A DNA stretch of 64,000 nt from Thalassorhabdus alkalitolerans (GTDB taxonomy: Bacteria > Bacillota > Bacilli > Bacillales > Marinococcaceae). The notes beneath the pieces were generated by a model, which was not told the DNA's origin, did no database searches, and worked only from the letters and a program-made list of their open reading frames with translations. Each line of letters begins with the position of its first letter. Positions within the stretch are counted from its first letter, which is position 1. The stretch is taken from the NCBI RefSeq assembly GCF_042656585.1, contig NZ_JBHSPG010000008.1; one strand, written 5' to 3'. A program made the translations under genes and the position numbers. This document shows, piece after piece, positions 1 to 9,212 of the stretch.

Positions 1-713
1 TTGGCAATAGAGCTTTCCGGCCCTAAAGGCTGTTTATAAAAAGCTGCCTGCTGATGAGGGTTTTCTCCATAACGCAAATCTTGTTTCTTTTCGTATGTAA
101 CGGTATAGGATTCAGGATACAGCTCTCCTGTTTCTTTTGTTAAATATGTGGAAATCATAGCATCATAAGAAGCGGTATGGCGGAACACTTTTGCTGCCAG
201 GCGCTGCTTTGTTTTGCTGCTGACTTCGCCAGTTTCTTTGATTTCTTCAAGAACGATCTCGTAATCCTCCGGGTCTGTTACAACTGTAACGTGGCGATGG
301 TTTTTGGCTGCTGCCCTAAGCATTCCAGGTCCGCCGATATCGATATTTTCAATGGCTTCTTCAAAAGTGGTTCCTTCTTTGGCGATCGTCTCTTTAAAAG
401 GATATAAATTCACAATAACCAGATCAATAGGTGTAATATTATGCTCTCTTAGTTGATCTAGATGCTCTTCTTTCTCACGCATAGCCAAGAGTCCGCCATG
501 GATCGCAGGATGAAGGGTCTTCACTCTTCCATCTAATATTTCAGGAAAACCTGTGACTTCAGAAATCCCCGTAACCGGTACATTTGCTTCTTCCAATACA
601 CGTTTGGTTCCACCGGTAGAGACTACTTCTACACCTTCCTGAACTAGCTTTTTAACAAAGGGTACAATCCCCTCTTTGTTCGAAACACTTACCAATGCTC
701 TTTTTAAACTCAT
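1..713 (-). CDS. purH: Bifunctional phosphoribosylaminoimidazolecarboxamide formyltransferase/IMP cyclohydrolase PurH (5' part, cut by window edge)
   Basis: The N-terminal ~237 residues are present; the reading frame is open to the window edge, so the gene continues outside. It starts MSLKRALVSVSNKEG and contains the IMP cyclohydrolase (MGS-like) domain with STGGTKRVLEE, DGRVKTLHP and NIDIGGPGMLRAAAKN, then the beginning of the AICAR transformylase part (RYGENPHQQAAFY). PurH performs the last two steps to IMP in the cytoplasm. The ATG at 713 is preceded by AGGGAG about 12 bases upstream, a rather long spacing, but the N-terminus matches the family. It is the last gene of the pur operon visible here; purD is expected next. 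It follows purN after a 94-base gap that carries a small terminator-like hairpin. Confidence 0.95.
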   Translation of the reverse strand, partial: MSLKRALVSVSNKEGIVPFVKKLVQEGVEVVSTGGTKRVLEEANVPVTGISEVTGFPEILDGRVKTLHPAIHGGLLAMREKEEHLDQLREHNITPIDLVIVNLYPFKETIAKEGTTFEEAIENIDIGGPGMLRAAAKNHRHVTVVTDPEDYEIVLEEIKETGEVSSKTKQRLAAKVFRHTASYDAMISTYLTKETGELYPESYTVTYEKKQDLRYGENPHQQAAFYKQPLGPESSIA

Positions 714-763
714 GTTGATGTCTAGCTCCCTTCATGACTTTTGAATAATACAAGTGAAAATGT

Positions 764-790
764 TGTAAAAAAGAAAGCCCGAGTTGGGCT
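764..790 (-). terminator. Terminator-like hairpin between purN and purH
   Basis: On the minus strand, five paired bases AGCCC/GGGCT (786-790 with 776-780) enclose a five-base loop and are followed by TTTCTTTTTTAC. The stem is short, so this is probably a partial terminator or RNA 3'-end stabiliser rather than a full stop, because purH clearly continues the operon. Confidence 0.4.
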
Positions 791-807
791 GAAAGTTACA
801 AAAGTTT

Positions 808-1395
808 TTAGTGATATTCACTTACATTTTGTCGTTCTAAAATGTTCTTCAAGGTTTGGGGATAGAGCCTGTGCTCTACAGTCTGAATAGCTTTCGTTAC
901 TGTCTCTCTATTGTCATCTTTCTCTATGACAATTGCTTCCTGGGCTATAATCGGGCCCGTATCCATGCCATCATCAACAAGATGGATGGTGACTCCCGTA
1001 ACCTTAACTGATGCTTGAAGTGCTTGCCCTATCGCATCTTTTCCAGGAAAGGACGGCAGCAACGAAGGATGGATGTTAACGATTTTTCCTGGATACTCTT
1101 GCAAAAGTGTATCTCCAACTAAACGCATATACCCGGCCAAAACAAGAAATTCAACATCACGACTTTTTAGTTCATCTAAAATAACCTTTTCATATGATGC
1201 TTTACTTGGAAAGTCTGAAGCCTGAAAAACAAATGTATCAATTCCAAGCTTCTGTGCCCTTTGCAGTACGATAGCATCCTTTTTATCGCAAACAACAAGC
1301 GCTATTGAAGCGTCCAGTTTTCCAGTATGAATGGCTTCTGCTATGGATTGAAAATTTGTGCCGCTTCCTGAAGCAAACACGGCTAACCTTGTCAC
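808..1395 (-). CDS. purN: Phosphoribosylglycinamide formyltransferase PurN
   Basis: A 195-residue protein of normal length for folate-dependent GAR transformylase, which makes FGAR from GAR and 10-formyl-THF (third step of purine synthesis). Visible motifs are the N-terminal FASGSGTNFQSI phosphate-binding loop, the catalytic HPSLLPSFPG region (Asn-His-Asp triad: NIHPSLLP and the later VDDGMDTGPIIAQ). The ATG overlaps the purM stop by four bases (ATGA), indicating translational coupling inside the pur operon. Confidence 0.97.
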   Translation of the reverse strand: MTRLAVFASGSGTNFQSIAEAIHTGKLDASIALVVCDKKDAIVLQRAQKLGIDTFVFQASDFPSKASYEKVILDELKSRDVEFLVLAGYMRLVGDTLLQEYPGKIVNIHPSLLPSFPGKDAIGQALQASVKVTGVTIHLVDDGMDTGPIIAQEAIVIEKDDNRETVTKAIQTVEHRLYPQTLKNILERQNVSEYH

Positions 1396-2429
1396 GAGGA
1401 CACCCCCTGAATCTCTATACCCTCTTTGTCTGTGACCTTCCCAATCACATAAGCTTCTTCTCCTTGTTCTCTTACATGTTTCAAAGCTTTCTCAGCTTCC
1501 CCTTCACTGACACAAACAACAAAACCGATTCCCATATTAAACGTGCCAAACATATCCTTTTCACTTAATTCGCCCTTTTCCTGAATAAAGGAAAAGATCT
1601 CCGGCCTTTTCCAGGAAGAAGGGTCAACTGATGCACCGCAGCCATTGGTAAGCATGCGGGGAATGTTTTCATAAAAGCCGCCGCCTGTCACATGGGCCAT
1701 CCCTTTTATGTCCACCTTGTTCATCAAGCTTAATACAGGAGATACATAAATTTTTGTCGGCTCAAGAAGCTCCTCACCTAAAGAACGCTGAAAAGGGGCA
1801 TACGTTTCATGCAGGGAGAGACCTGAATTCTCAAGCAATACCTTCCGGACAAGGGAAAACCCGTTACTGTGAATGCCAGAAGAAGAAAGGCCGATCAGAA
1901 CATCACCTGTTTGAATCTTCTCCCCTGTAATTAATTTTGACTTCTCGGCTACCCCTACTGAGAATCCAGCAATGTCGTACTCTTCTTCTTCATACATCCC
2001 TGGCATTTCAGCTGTTTCCCCGCCAATAAGAGCTGAGTTTGCCTCTTTGCACCCTTCAGCCACACCTTTTACAATCGCTTCAATCTTTTCAGGATAGGCT
2101 TTCCCGCAGGCAATGTAATCAAGGAAATAAAGAGGTTCAGCACCCTGGACCACGATATCATTTACGCACATAGCTACTGCATCTTTTCCGATGGTATCAT
2201 GCTTGTCCATCATAAAAGCAAGCATGAGCTTTGTACCGACTCCATCTGTTCCCGAAATAAGGACAGGTTCCTTGTACGGTAAGGAAGAAAGATCAAACAT
2301 ACCGCCAAAAGCTCCTAAACCTCCCATGACCTCCGGACGCATTGTCATGTTGACATGTTTTTTCATTCGATTGACTGCTTCGTATCCAGCTTCAACGTCT
2401 ACACCGGCCTGTTTGTAAGCTTCAGACAT
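1392..2429 (-). CDS. purM: Phosphoribosylformylglycinamidine cyclo-ligase PurM (AIR synthetase)
   Basis: 345 residues, typical for PurM, which closes FGAM to AIR with ATP. Family motifs include LISGTDGVGTKLMLA near residue 60, the DIVVQGAEPLYFLDY stretch and GGETAEMPGMY, all characteristic of the PurM/ThiL/SelD ATP-binding fold. AAGGAGG lies eight bases before the ATG. It is separated from purF upstream by only 27 bases and overlaps purN downstream by four bases. Confidence 0.98.
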   Translation of the reverse strand: MSEAYKQAGVDVEAGYEAVNRMKKHVNMTMRPEVMGGLGAFGGMFDLSSLPYKEPVLISGTDGVGTKLMLAFMMDKHDTIGKDAVAMCVNDIVVQGAEPLYFLDYIACGKAYPEKIEAIVKGVAEGCKEANSALIGGETAEMPGMYEEEEYDIAGFSVGVAEKSKLITGEKIQTGDVLIGLSSSGIHSNGFSLVRKVLLENSGLSLHETYAPFQRSLGEELLEPTKIYVSPVLSLMNKVDIKGMAHVTGGGFYENIPRMLTNGCGASVDPSSWKRPEIFSFIQEKGELSEKDMFGTFNMGIGFVVCVSEGEAEKALKHVREQGEEAYVIGKVTDKEGIEIQGVSS

Positions 2430-2456
2430 TGTATAGGCCTCCTTGTCATTACATTC

Positions 2457-3878
2457 TTAAGTGTTCAATACTTTATCATGAGGGTGAAGAGTATCCGGAT
2501 AAATTTCGGTCGGATAGTTTCCAGTAAAACACGCAAGACACTGGCCACAGCTTGAACTTTCCTGCTTGCGTCCAATTCCTTTTAACATCCCATCGACGCT
2601 CAAAAAGGACAAGCTGTCAGCGCCCATCATTTCTCTCATCTCTTCAACCGAGTGACTTGATGCAATGAGCTCCGACTTTGTAGATGTATCAATACCGTAA
2701 AAACAAGGATGTGTAATTGGCGGCGAACTGATCCGCACATGTACCTCTTTCGCTCCTGCATCCTTTAATAGCTTTACAATACGTCTGCTTGTTGTCCCGC
2801 GCACAATCGAGTCATCTACCATGACCACTCTCTTTCCTTCTACAATGCCTCGGACAGCAGATAGCTTCATTTTCACTCCCTGTTCCCTAAGCTCCTGAGA
2901 AGGCTGGATAAATGTTCTGCCCACATAGCGGTTTTTTATGAGGCCAAGCTCATAAGGAATGCCAGCTTCCTCAGCATAACCGATAGCTGCAGAAATGGAG
3001 GAATCAGGTACGCCGGTTACAACGTCAGCTTCAACAGGCAGTTCTTGTGCCAATTGTCTTCCAAGGTTTTTCCTGGCACTATGGACGTTAATCTCATCTA
3101 CATTAGAATCAGGTCTGGCAAAGTAAATATACTCCATGCTGCAAATGCTCCGAGCAGAAGAGGAAGAGAAAATTTCTGAGTGCATGCCATCAGCATCAAA
3201 GGTTATAAGTTCTCCAGGCTGTACTTCACGTAAATATTCAGCACCCACAACATCAAAAGCACAGGTCTCAGAAGAAATGACATAGCCTTCCCCAATTTTA
3301 CCTATGGACAATGGGCGCAGGCCATTTGGATCTAAAGCAACCATCAGCTTGTTCTCTGTCATGACCGCAAAGGCATATGCTCCTTTAATCATGGATAAGG
3401 CATTGGTGACTTTATCCTCGAGCCTTGGATACACGCTTCTTTTGACCAGGTGGGCGAGGACCTCCGTATCTGAAGTAGATTGAAAAATGCTCCCTTGTCC
3501 TTCAAGCTGATGCTTTAGTCCATTGGCATTCACTAAATTTCCATTATGAGCAACAGCAAGACCGCCTGTTTGAGATTGAAAAAGTAATGGCTGACAGTTT
3601 ACAAGACCGCCGCCGCCCGCTGTAGCGTAGCGGACGTGGCCGATAGAAGCGTGCCCCTCCAGCCTTTCGAGGTCTCCTTCTTTAAATGCTTCCGTTACTA
3701 GTCCTAATCCTTTGTGGATTGACAGCTTGTCCCCGTCACTGACAACGATCCCTGCACCTTCCTGTCCACGATGTTGCAGACTGTGAAGTCCATAATAGGT
3801 AATCTGGGCTGCATCCTTATGATTCCAAACTGCAAAAACACCGCACTCTTCATTTAACCCTTTGATTTCACCAAGCAT
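2457..3878 (-). CDS. purF: Amidophosphoribosyltransferase PurF
   Basis: 473 residues. This is the committed enzyme of purine synthesis (PRPP plus glutamine to phosphoribosylamine). A short propeptide (MLGEIKGLNEE) precedes the catalytic Cys in ECGVFAVW, as in the Bacillus type that is cleaved to expose Cys1. HSLQHRGQEGAG marks the class II amidotransferase domain; VVMVDDSIVRGTTSRR is the PRPP loop. CGQCLAC near the C-terminus supplies cysteines for the [4Fe-4S] cluster of the Bacillus-type enzyme. Its start overlaps the 3' end of purL by 25 bases. Confidence 0.98.
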   Translation of the reverse strand: MLGEIKGLNEECGVFAVWNHKDAAQITYYGLHSLQHRGQEGAGIVVSDGDKLSIHKGLGLVTEAFKEGDLERLEGHASIGHVRYATAGGGGLVNCQPLLFQSQTGGLAVAHNGNLVNANGLKHQLEGQGSIFQSTSDTEVLAHLVKRSVYPRLEDKVTNALSMIKGAYAFAVMTENKLMVALDPNGLRPLSIGKIGEGYVISSETCAFDVVGAEYLREVQPGELITFDADGMHSEIFSSSSARSICSMEYIYFARPDSNVDEINVHSARKNLGRQLAQELPVEADVVTGVPDSSISAAIGYAEEAGIPYELGLIKNRYVGRTFIQPSQELREQGVKMKLSAVRGIVEGKRVVMVDDSIVRGTTSRRIVKLLKDAGAKEVHVRISSPPITHPCFYGIDTSTKSELIASSHSVEEMREMMGADSLSFLSVDGMLKGIGRKQESSSCGQCLACFTGNYPTEIYPDTLHPHDKVLNT

Positions 3879-6082
3879 GGAATAGCTCCTTTCCAGGCCT
3901 CCTCCACTTTTTTCGTGGAAGCCTGCAGCACTACTTCTCCAGAATGTTGTTGTACCTTTAACATTGACTGACCGGTCACTTCACCAATTTGTGTACTGTT
4001 TCTAACAATCTCTTCGAATTTAGCTTTATCTTCAGGCTTCACACTTACAATAAATCTGGATTGACTTTCAGCAAACAACTGGGTCACAGTATCTCCTTCG
4101 ATGGCAACCTCAGCTCCTAATTCTGTGTTCATCACACTTTCCGCTAAAGCAATTGCCAATCCGCCTTCTGCCACATCATGGGCTGAAGCGATTACTCCAG
4201 TGCGAATCGCTTTTAACAGCATCTCCTGTTGAAGCTTCTCTGTTTCCAAATCAATGTGAGGAGCTTTTCCGGAAATGGATCCATCAAGCATTTGCTGAAG
4301 TTCACTGCCACCAAATTCTGCTTTTGTTTCACCAATTAAATAAATTAGATCTCCTTTAGTTTTAAAGGTCTGGGTGGTGATATGAGAAAGATCTTCTATT
4401 AAACCAACCATCCCTACTACCGGAGTTGGGTAGACCGCTCCTTTTTTCGTTTCATTGTAAAGGGAGACGTTTCCTCCAATTACAGGCGCATGCAATTCAC
4501 GACAAGCCTCACTCATCCCATCTGTGGATTTTTCGAGCTGCCAGAAAATCTCTGGGTTTTCAGGACTTCCATAATTTAAGCAATCAGTCACTCCGAGGGG
4601 CTCTCCCCCTGAACAAACAATGTTTCTTGCCGCTTCTGCCACAGCTATCTTTCCGCCAGCTTCCGGGTCAAGGTAAATATAGCGGGAATTACAGTCAGTT
4701 GTCATGGCGAGAGCCTTGTTTGTGTCTCTTACACGAATGACTGCTGCATCAGATCCCGGGTGAACAACGGTATTGGTCTGCACCATGTAATCGTACTGAT
4801 CATACACCCACTCTTTACTGGCGATTGTAGGCCGCTTCAGCAATTGATAAAACGTATCTTCTATACTCTCAACAGCAGGAACGCTGTGTTCTTTTTCCTG
4901 GAATTTCTTAAAATAAGAAGGTTCTTTTGATGGCTGGTGGTACACTGGTGCATCTTCTGCCAATGCATCTACAGGCACGTCCGCCACTGTTTCGCCCTTA
5001 TGAATTAAGCGAAGGTTTTTATCCTCTGTCACCGTCCCAATTTCAGCTGCAAGAAGATTCCACTTTGCACAAATATCTTTCACTTCTTGTTCGTGTCCTT
5101 TTTTGACAACGAGAAGCATTCGTTCTTGAGATTCTGAAAGCATCATTTCGTATGGCGTCATATTCAGTTCACGCTGAGGAACAAGGTCAAGGTTCATTTC
5201 AATGCCTGATCCGCCTTTGCTCGCCATTTCTGCTGAAGAAGATGTTAAGCCTGCAGCACCCATGTCTTGAATCCCGATCAAAGAATCCAGCTGAACAAGC
5301 TCTAAACAAGCCTCAAGCAAGAGCTTTTCCATAAAAGGATCTCCCACTTGAACTGCGGGTCTTTTGCTTTCCGATTCTTCACTTAACTCTTCAGAAGCAA
5401 ACGTCGCTCCGTGAATGCCGTCTTTTCCTGTGCTTGCACCTACGTACATGACTGTATTCCCAGCACCCGCTGCTCGTCCTTTTTGAATATCCTTGTGGTC
5501 AATGAGGCCGACACACATGGCATTTACCAGCGGATTTCCTTCATAACACGGATCAAACTGAACTTCTCCGCCGACAGTTGGAACCCCCATACAGTTGCCA
5601 TAGCCAGCAATCCCGGCCACTACTTCTTCAAATAAATATCGAACACGAGGAGAAGTAAGTTCCCCAAAACGAAGTGAATTTAATAAGGCAACCGGACGGG
5701 CTCCCATGGAAAATACATCCCTAAGAATTCCGCCGACGCCAGTAGCCGCTCCTTGGTAAGGTTCAATTGCAGAAGGATGATTATGGCTTTCGATTTTAAA
5801 AACTACCGCCTGCTCATCGCCAATATCAATGATTCCGGCCCCTTCTCCAGGTCCTTGCAATACTTTTTCGCCACTGACCGGGAATTTTTTAAGGAGGACT
5901 TTGGAATTTTTGTAGCTGCAATGCTCGGACCACATGACGGAAAAAAGTCCCGTTTCTGTATAGTTAGGCAGACGACCGAGAATCTTTTCCACCATGGCAA
6001 ATTCTTTATCTGTTAATCCCATCTCCTGGTAGACTTTATCTGCTTTAATTTGCTCTGGTGACGGCTCAAGAAGTAAGGACAT
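3854..6082 (-). CDS. purL: Phosphoribosylformylglycinamidine synthase subunit PurL
   Basis: 742 residues, the small PurL form that works as a complex with PurS and PurQ, unlike the ~1300-residue enterobacterial form. It contains MWSEHCSYKNSK, KIESHNHPSAIEPYQGAATGVGG and IQDMGAAGLTSSSAEMASKGG, all hallmarks of FGAM synthetase. The ATG is six bases after GGAGGG. It overlaps purQ upstream by 17 bases and purF downstream by 25 bases, so the block is translationally coupled. Confidence 0.98.
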   Translation of the reverse strand: MSLLLEPSPEQIKADKVYQEMGLTDKEFAMVEKILGRLPNYTETGLFSVMWSEHCSYKNSKVLLKKFPVSGEKVLQGPGEGAGIIDIGDEQAVVFKIESHNHPSAIEPYQGAATGVGGILRDVFSMGARPVALLNSLRFGELTSPRVRYLFEEVVAGIAGYGNCMGVPTVGGEVQFDPCYEGNPLVNAMCVGLIDHKDIQKGRAAGAGNTVMYVGASTGKDGIHGATFASEELSEESESKRPAVQVGDPFMEKLLLEACLELVQLDSLIGIQDMGAAGLTSSSAEMASKGGSGIEMNLDLVPQRELNMTPYEMMLSESQERMLLVVKKGHEQEVKDICAKWNLLAAEIGTVTEDKNLRLIHKGETVADVPVDALAEDAPVYHQPSKEPSYFKKFQEKEHSVPAVESIEDTFYQLLKRPTIASKEWVYDQYDYMVQTNTVVHPGSDAAVIRVRDTNKALAMTTDCNSRYIYLDPEAGGKIAVAEAARNIVCSGGEPLGVTDCLNYGSPENPEIFWQLEKSTDGMSEACRELHAPVIGGNVSLYNETKKGAVYPTPVVGMVGLIEDLSHITTQTFKTKGDLIYLIGETKAEFGGSELQQMLDGSISGKAPHIDLETEKLQQEMLLKAIRTGVIASAHDVAEGGLAIALAESVMNTELGAEVAIEGDTVTQLFAESQSRFIVSVKPEDKAKFEEIVRNSTQIGEVTGQSMLKVQQHSGEVVLQASTKKVEEAWKGAIPCLVKSKG

Positions 6083-6749
6083 GTGATTCCCTCCAGTTTT
6101 TTAACAAAGATTGAAACAGCGTTAATCCATCAGCGCTTCCTAATATTTCATTAACTGCTCGCTCTGGATGAGGCATCATGCCAAGTACATTTCCTTTTTC
6201 ATTAGAAATCCCTGCAATCTGCTCTCTTGATCCATTAATGTCATCCTTATAGGTAAATACAATTTGCTTGTTCTCTTTTAAACTTTCTAGTGTTTGCTCA
6301 TCACACTCATAGTTTCCTTCACCATGAGCAACCGGAATGGAAACCACTTCTTTTTCCTTATACATCGAGGTAAACCACGTACGGTTATTTTCAACAACTA
6401 GATCAGCCGGCCTGCAAATAAATTTAAGGTCTTTGTTTCTTTTCATTGCTCCTGGAAGGAGACCCGCTTCAAGAAGCACTTGAAACCCGTTGCATACACC
6501 TAGAACTGGTTTACCTGCTTCAGCTTCCTTAATAACACTCTCCATAATCGGCGCAAAACGGGCAATCGCTCCTGAGCGAAGATAATCACCGTATGAAAAG
6601 CCTCCTGGAATTAAAATGGCATCATAATCTGCCACACTCTTCTCGGTATACCAAACGAATTCAGCCTCTTCTTTTAGTTCATCTTTAATGGCATGGTACA
6701 TGTCTGAATCACAGTTTGACCCTGGAAAAACAATGACTGCAAACTTCAT
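6066..6749 (-). CDS. purQ: Phosphoribosylformylglycinamidine synthase subunit PurQ (glutaminase)
   Basis: 227 residues, a class I glutamine amidotransferase that feeds ammonia to PurL. The N-terminus KFAVIVFPGSNCDSDM is diagnostic. The nucleophile Cys sits in VLGVCNGFQVLLEAGLLPG, and the His/Glu pair is in MMPHPERAVNEI near the C-terminus. It overlaps purS by four bases and purL by 17 bases. Confidence 0.98.
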   Translation of the reverse strand: MKFAVIVFPGSNCDSDMYHAIKDELKEEAEFVWYTEKSVADYDAILIPGGFSYGDYLRSGAIARFAPIMESVIKEAEAGKPVLGVCNGFQVLLEAGLLPGAMKRNKDLKFICRPADLVVENNRTWFTSMYKEKEVVSIPVAHGEGNYECDEQTLESLKENKQIVFTYKDDINGSREQIAGISNEKGNVLGMMPHPERAVNEILGSADGLTLFQSLLKNWRESHVLTS

Positions 6750-6997
6750 GAAGAGACAACCTCCTCAATTTCAAAGGAATAATCTTCAATAACCGGATTG
6801 GAAAGAAGTTTCTCACACATTTCCTTTACTCTTTCTTCAAGGTTTTCGCCGTTTTCCACAGTAAGCTCCATGAACTTCCCGACCTTAACTTCCTGCACTT
6901 CGTTGTACCCTAACGTATGAAGAGAGTTCTTTACAGCACTTCCTTGAGGGTCTAATACTCCGGACTTTAATGTAACGTAGACATGCACTTTAACCAT
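6746..6997 (-). CDS. purS: Phosphoribosylformylglycinamidine synthase subunit PurS
   Basis: An 83-residue protein that bridges PurL and PurQ in the Gram-positive FGAM synthetase complex. It has the family pattern VKVHVYVTLKSGVLDPQG at the N-terminus and KVGKFMEL in the middle. The ribosome binding site GGAGG lies eight bases upstream, within the last codons of purC, and the coding regions overlap by eight bases. Confidence 0.97.
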   Translation of the reverse strand: MVKVHVYVTLKSGVLDPQGSAVKNSLHTLGYNEVQEVKVGKFMELTVENGENLEERVKEMCEKLLSNPVIEDYSFEIEEVVSS

Positions 6998-7709
6998 GTT
7001 TTGCGCCTCCCAGTCTTTTTAATATCTCGCTGTAACCATCTTGCAGGCTCCCGATACCAAAGCGATATAGATCTTTATCAAACTTCTCTTTTGTATCTTT
7101 GTCCCATAAACGACATGTGTCAGGTGAAATCTCATCAGCCAAAAGAACTATTCCTTCTTGGGTCACTCCAAATTCCAGCTTGAAATCAACAAGCAGGAGA
7201 TCATTTTCCAAGAAGTATGATTTCAATGTTTCATTGATTTCAAGAGCCTGCTTTTTCAGTTCCTTGACTTGTTCGGCAGTAGCAGCCTGCAGCGCTCTGA
7301 TGTGATCTTCATTAATAAGCGGATCTCCCAGGTCATCATCCTTGTAGTAAAATTCAACAATGGCTGGAGCCAGCTCTTCTCCTTCAGACATTCCGGTTCT
7401 TTTCTTCAAGCTTCCGGCAACAATGTTACGGACCACTACTTCAAGTGGAATAATGTCTGTCTTTTTCACTAGCTGTTCAGTTTCAGATAACCTTTGAACA
7501 AAGTGAGTCGCTATTCCGCCGGCATGCAGTGAATCGAATAAAATGCTTGAGATCTCATTATTCAACCGTCCTTTGCCTGTCATGTTGTCCTTTTTCTCAC
7601 CATTGAACGCTGTTGCTTCATCTTTGTACTCTACCCATAAGAGAGAAGGATCGTCGGTTACGAAAAGCTTTTTTGCTTTCCCTTCATAAAGAAGACCTCT
7701 TTTTTCCAC
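6990..7709 (-). CDS. purC: Phosphoribosylaminoimidazole-succinocarboxamide synthase PurC
   Basis: 239 residues with the GTG start at 7709, which I prefer over an ATG at 7790: AAAAAGGGG lies nine bases before the GTG, and the protein then begins VEKRGLLYEGKAKK like B. subtilis PurC, whereas the longer form adds 27 unrelated residues. Motifs include SGKGRLNNEISS-like GKGRLNNEIS, EVVVRNIVAGSL and the SAICAR-synthetase signature LVDFKLEFG...DEISPDTCRLWD. It forms SAICAR from CAIR, aspartate and ATP. A hairpin separates it from purB. Confidence 0.96.
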   Translation of the reverse strand: MEKRGLLYEGKAKKLFVTDDPSLLWVEYKDEATAFNGEKKDNMTGKGRLNNEISSILFDSLHAGGIATHFVQRLSETEQLVKKTDIIPLEVVVRNIVAGSLKKRTGMSEGEELAPAIVEFYYKDDDLGDPLINEDHIRALQAATAEQVKELKKQALEINETLKSYFLENDLLLVDFKLEFGVTQEGIVLLADEISPDTCRLWDKDTKEKFDKDLYRFGIGSLQDGYSEILKRLGGAKHG

Positions 7710-7757
7710 TGATGAACGCCCCTTTTTCCAAATTTCAAAATAAAAAGTCTTTTTTTG

Positions 7758-7786
7758 CTGAAGGAAGCCTGGAACACTTCCTTCAG
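7758..7786 (-). repeat. Perfect 10-bp inverted repeat between purB and purC
   Basis: CTGAAGGAAG (7758-7767) and CTTCCTTCAG (7777-7786) flank a nine-base loop. On the operon strand it is followed by CAAAAAAAG, not by a U tract, so it is not an intrinsic terminator. It may be an mRNA stabilising or processing hairpin in the pur transcript. Confidence 0.6.
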
Positions 7787-7798
7787 TCATTATATTTT

Positions 7799-9094
7799 CT
7801 ATTCCAGGCCTACTCTTTTAAACAGCGTATCTACCTGGCTTAAATGGTGGTTATAGTCAAAGCAGTCATCAATCTCTTTTTCAGTAAGAACAGAGGTAAT
7901 CTTTTCCTCTTGCTCCACGAGGGTGCGGAAAGGAACTCCTTTTTCCCACGCCTCCATTGCCTTAGGCTGAACTAAATCATAGGCTTCTTCACGGACCATC
8001 CCTTTGTTAATCAGAGTCAAAAGGACACGCTGAGAATAAATCAGTCCGAAGGTCTTCTCCATGTTTGCCTTCATATTTTCAGGGAATACAGTAAGATTTT
8101 TTACAATATTTCCGAAACGATTCAGCATATAGTTCAGGGCTATCGTGGAATCCGGCAATATGATTCGTTCTGCAGATGAATGCGAGATGTCTCTTTCATG
8201 CCATAAAGGTACATTTTCGTAAGCTGTCACCATGTGGCCCCGGATGACACGAGCAAGGCCGGTCATATTTTCAGAACCAATAGGGTTACGCTTATGAGGC
8301 ATAGCAGAGGAGCCTTTTTGGCCTTTAGCAAAAAACTCTTCTACCTCACGGGTTTCACTTTTTTGCAGCCCACGGATTTCAACGGCCATCTTTTCAATGG
8401 AAGCGGCGATTAAAGCAAGCGTTCCGACGTAATGAGCGTGACGATCACGCTGCAGAGTCTGGGTTGAAATGGGTGCAGCCTCAAGTCCAAGCTTGTCACA
8501 AACAAACTCTTCTATAAATGGCGGAATGTTTGCAAAGGTTCCAACAGCACCTGAAAGTTTTCCAAACCGGACTCCCTCGGATGCGTGCTTGAAACGTTCA
8601 AGGTTTCTTTTCATTTCTTCATACCAGAGAGCAAGCTTAAGTCCAAAGGTTGTTGGTTCTGCATGGACACCATGTGTTCTTCCCATCATGACAGTGTACT
8701 TGTGCTCTTGAGCTTTATTTTTAAGTATATCGATGAAATTCTCCAGATCCTTTTGGATGATTTCATTAGCCTGCTTTAACAAATAAGAAAGGGCAGTATC
8801 AACAACATCTGTTGAGGTTAACCCGTAATGAACCCATTTACGTTCATCTCCGAGAGTTTCTGAAACCGCTCTTGTGAAAGCAACAACGTCGTGGCGGGTT
8901 TCAGCCTCAATTTCGTGAATTCTGTTCACATTAAATCCTGCGTTCTCTCTAATTTTCTTTACATCTTCTTTTGGGATTTCACCAAGCTCTGCCCACGCTT
9001 CACAGGCTACAATCTCAACCTCGAGCCAGGCATTATATCGATTTTCTTCTGTCCAAATTGATCCCATTTCCGGGCGTGTATAACGTTCAATCAT
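7799..9094 (-). CDS. purB: Adenylosuccinate lyase PurB
   Basis: 431 residues, normal for the bacterial fumarase/aspartase-superfamily lyase that releases fumarate from SAICAR and from adenylosuccinate. The signature loop GSSAMPHKRNPIGSENMTG near residue 265 is intact, as are TSTDVVDTALS and MMGRTHGVHAEP. It starts MIERYTRPEMGSIWTEENRY like other Bacillus PurB proteins. It lies between purK (118-base gap) and purC (89-base gap), the only sizeable gaps in the upstream half of the operon. Confidence 0.98.
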   Translation of the reverse strand: MIERYTRPEMGSIWTEENRYNAWLEVEIVACEAWAELGEIPKEDVKKIRENAGFNVNRIHEIEAETRHDVVAFTRAVSETLGDERKWVHYGLTSTDVVDTALSYLLKQANEIIQKDLENFIDILKNKAQEHKYTVMMGRTHGVHAEPTTFGLKLALWYEEMKRNLERFKHASEGVRFGKLSGAVGTFANIPPFIEEFVCDKLGLEAAPISTQTLQRDRHAHYVGTLALIAASIEKMAVEIRGLQKSETREVEEFFAKGQKGSSAMPHKRNPIGSENMTGLARVIRGHMVTAYENVPLWHERDISHSSAERIILPDSTIALNYMLNRFGNIVKNLTVFPENMKANMEKTFGLIYSQRVLLTLINKGMVREEAYDLVQPKAMEAWEKGVPFRTLVEQEEKITSVLTEKEIDDCFDYNHHLSQVDTLFKRVGLE

Positions 9095-9212
9095 GTGACT
9101 TCCTCCACTCTGTCTCTCTTTTTACATGGTTTATAGAAAAATGACCATTCAGGTATCCTGGGTTGATCAGCTTTCCTTACTACTTTTCTCTATAATAAGC
9201 ATACGCTCTTTT

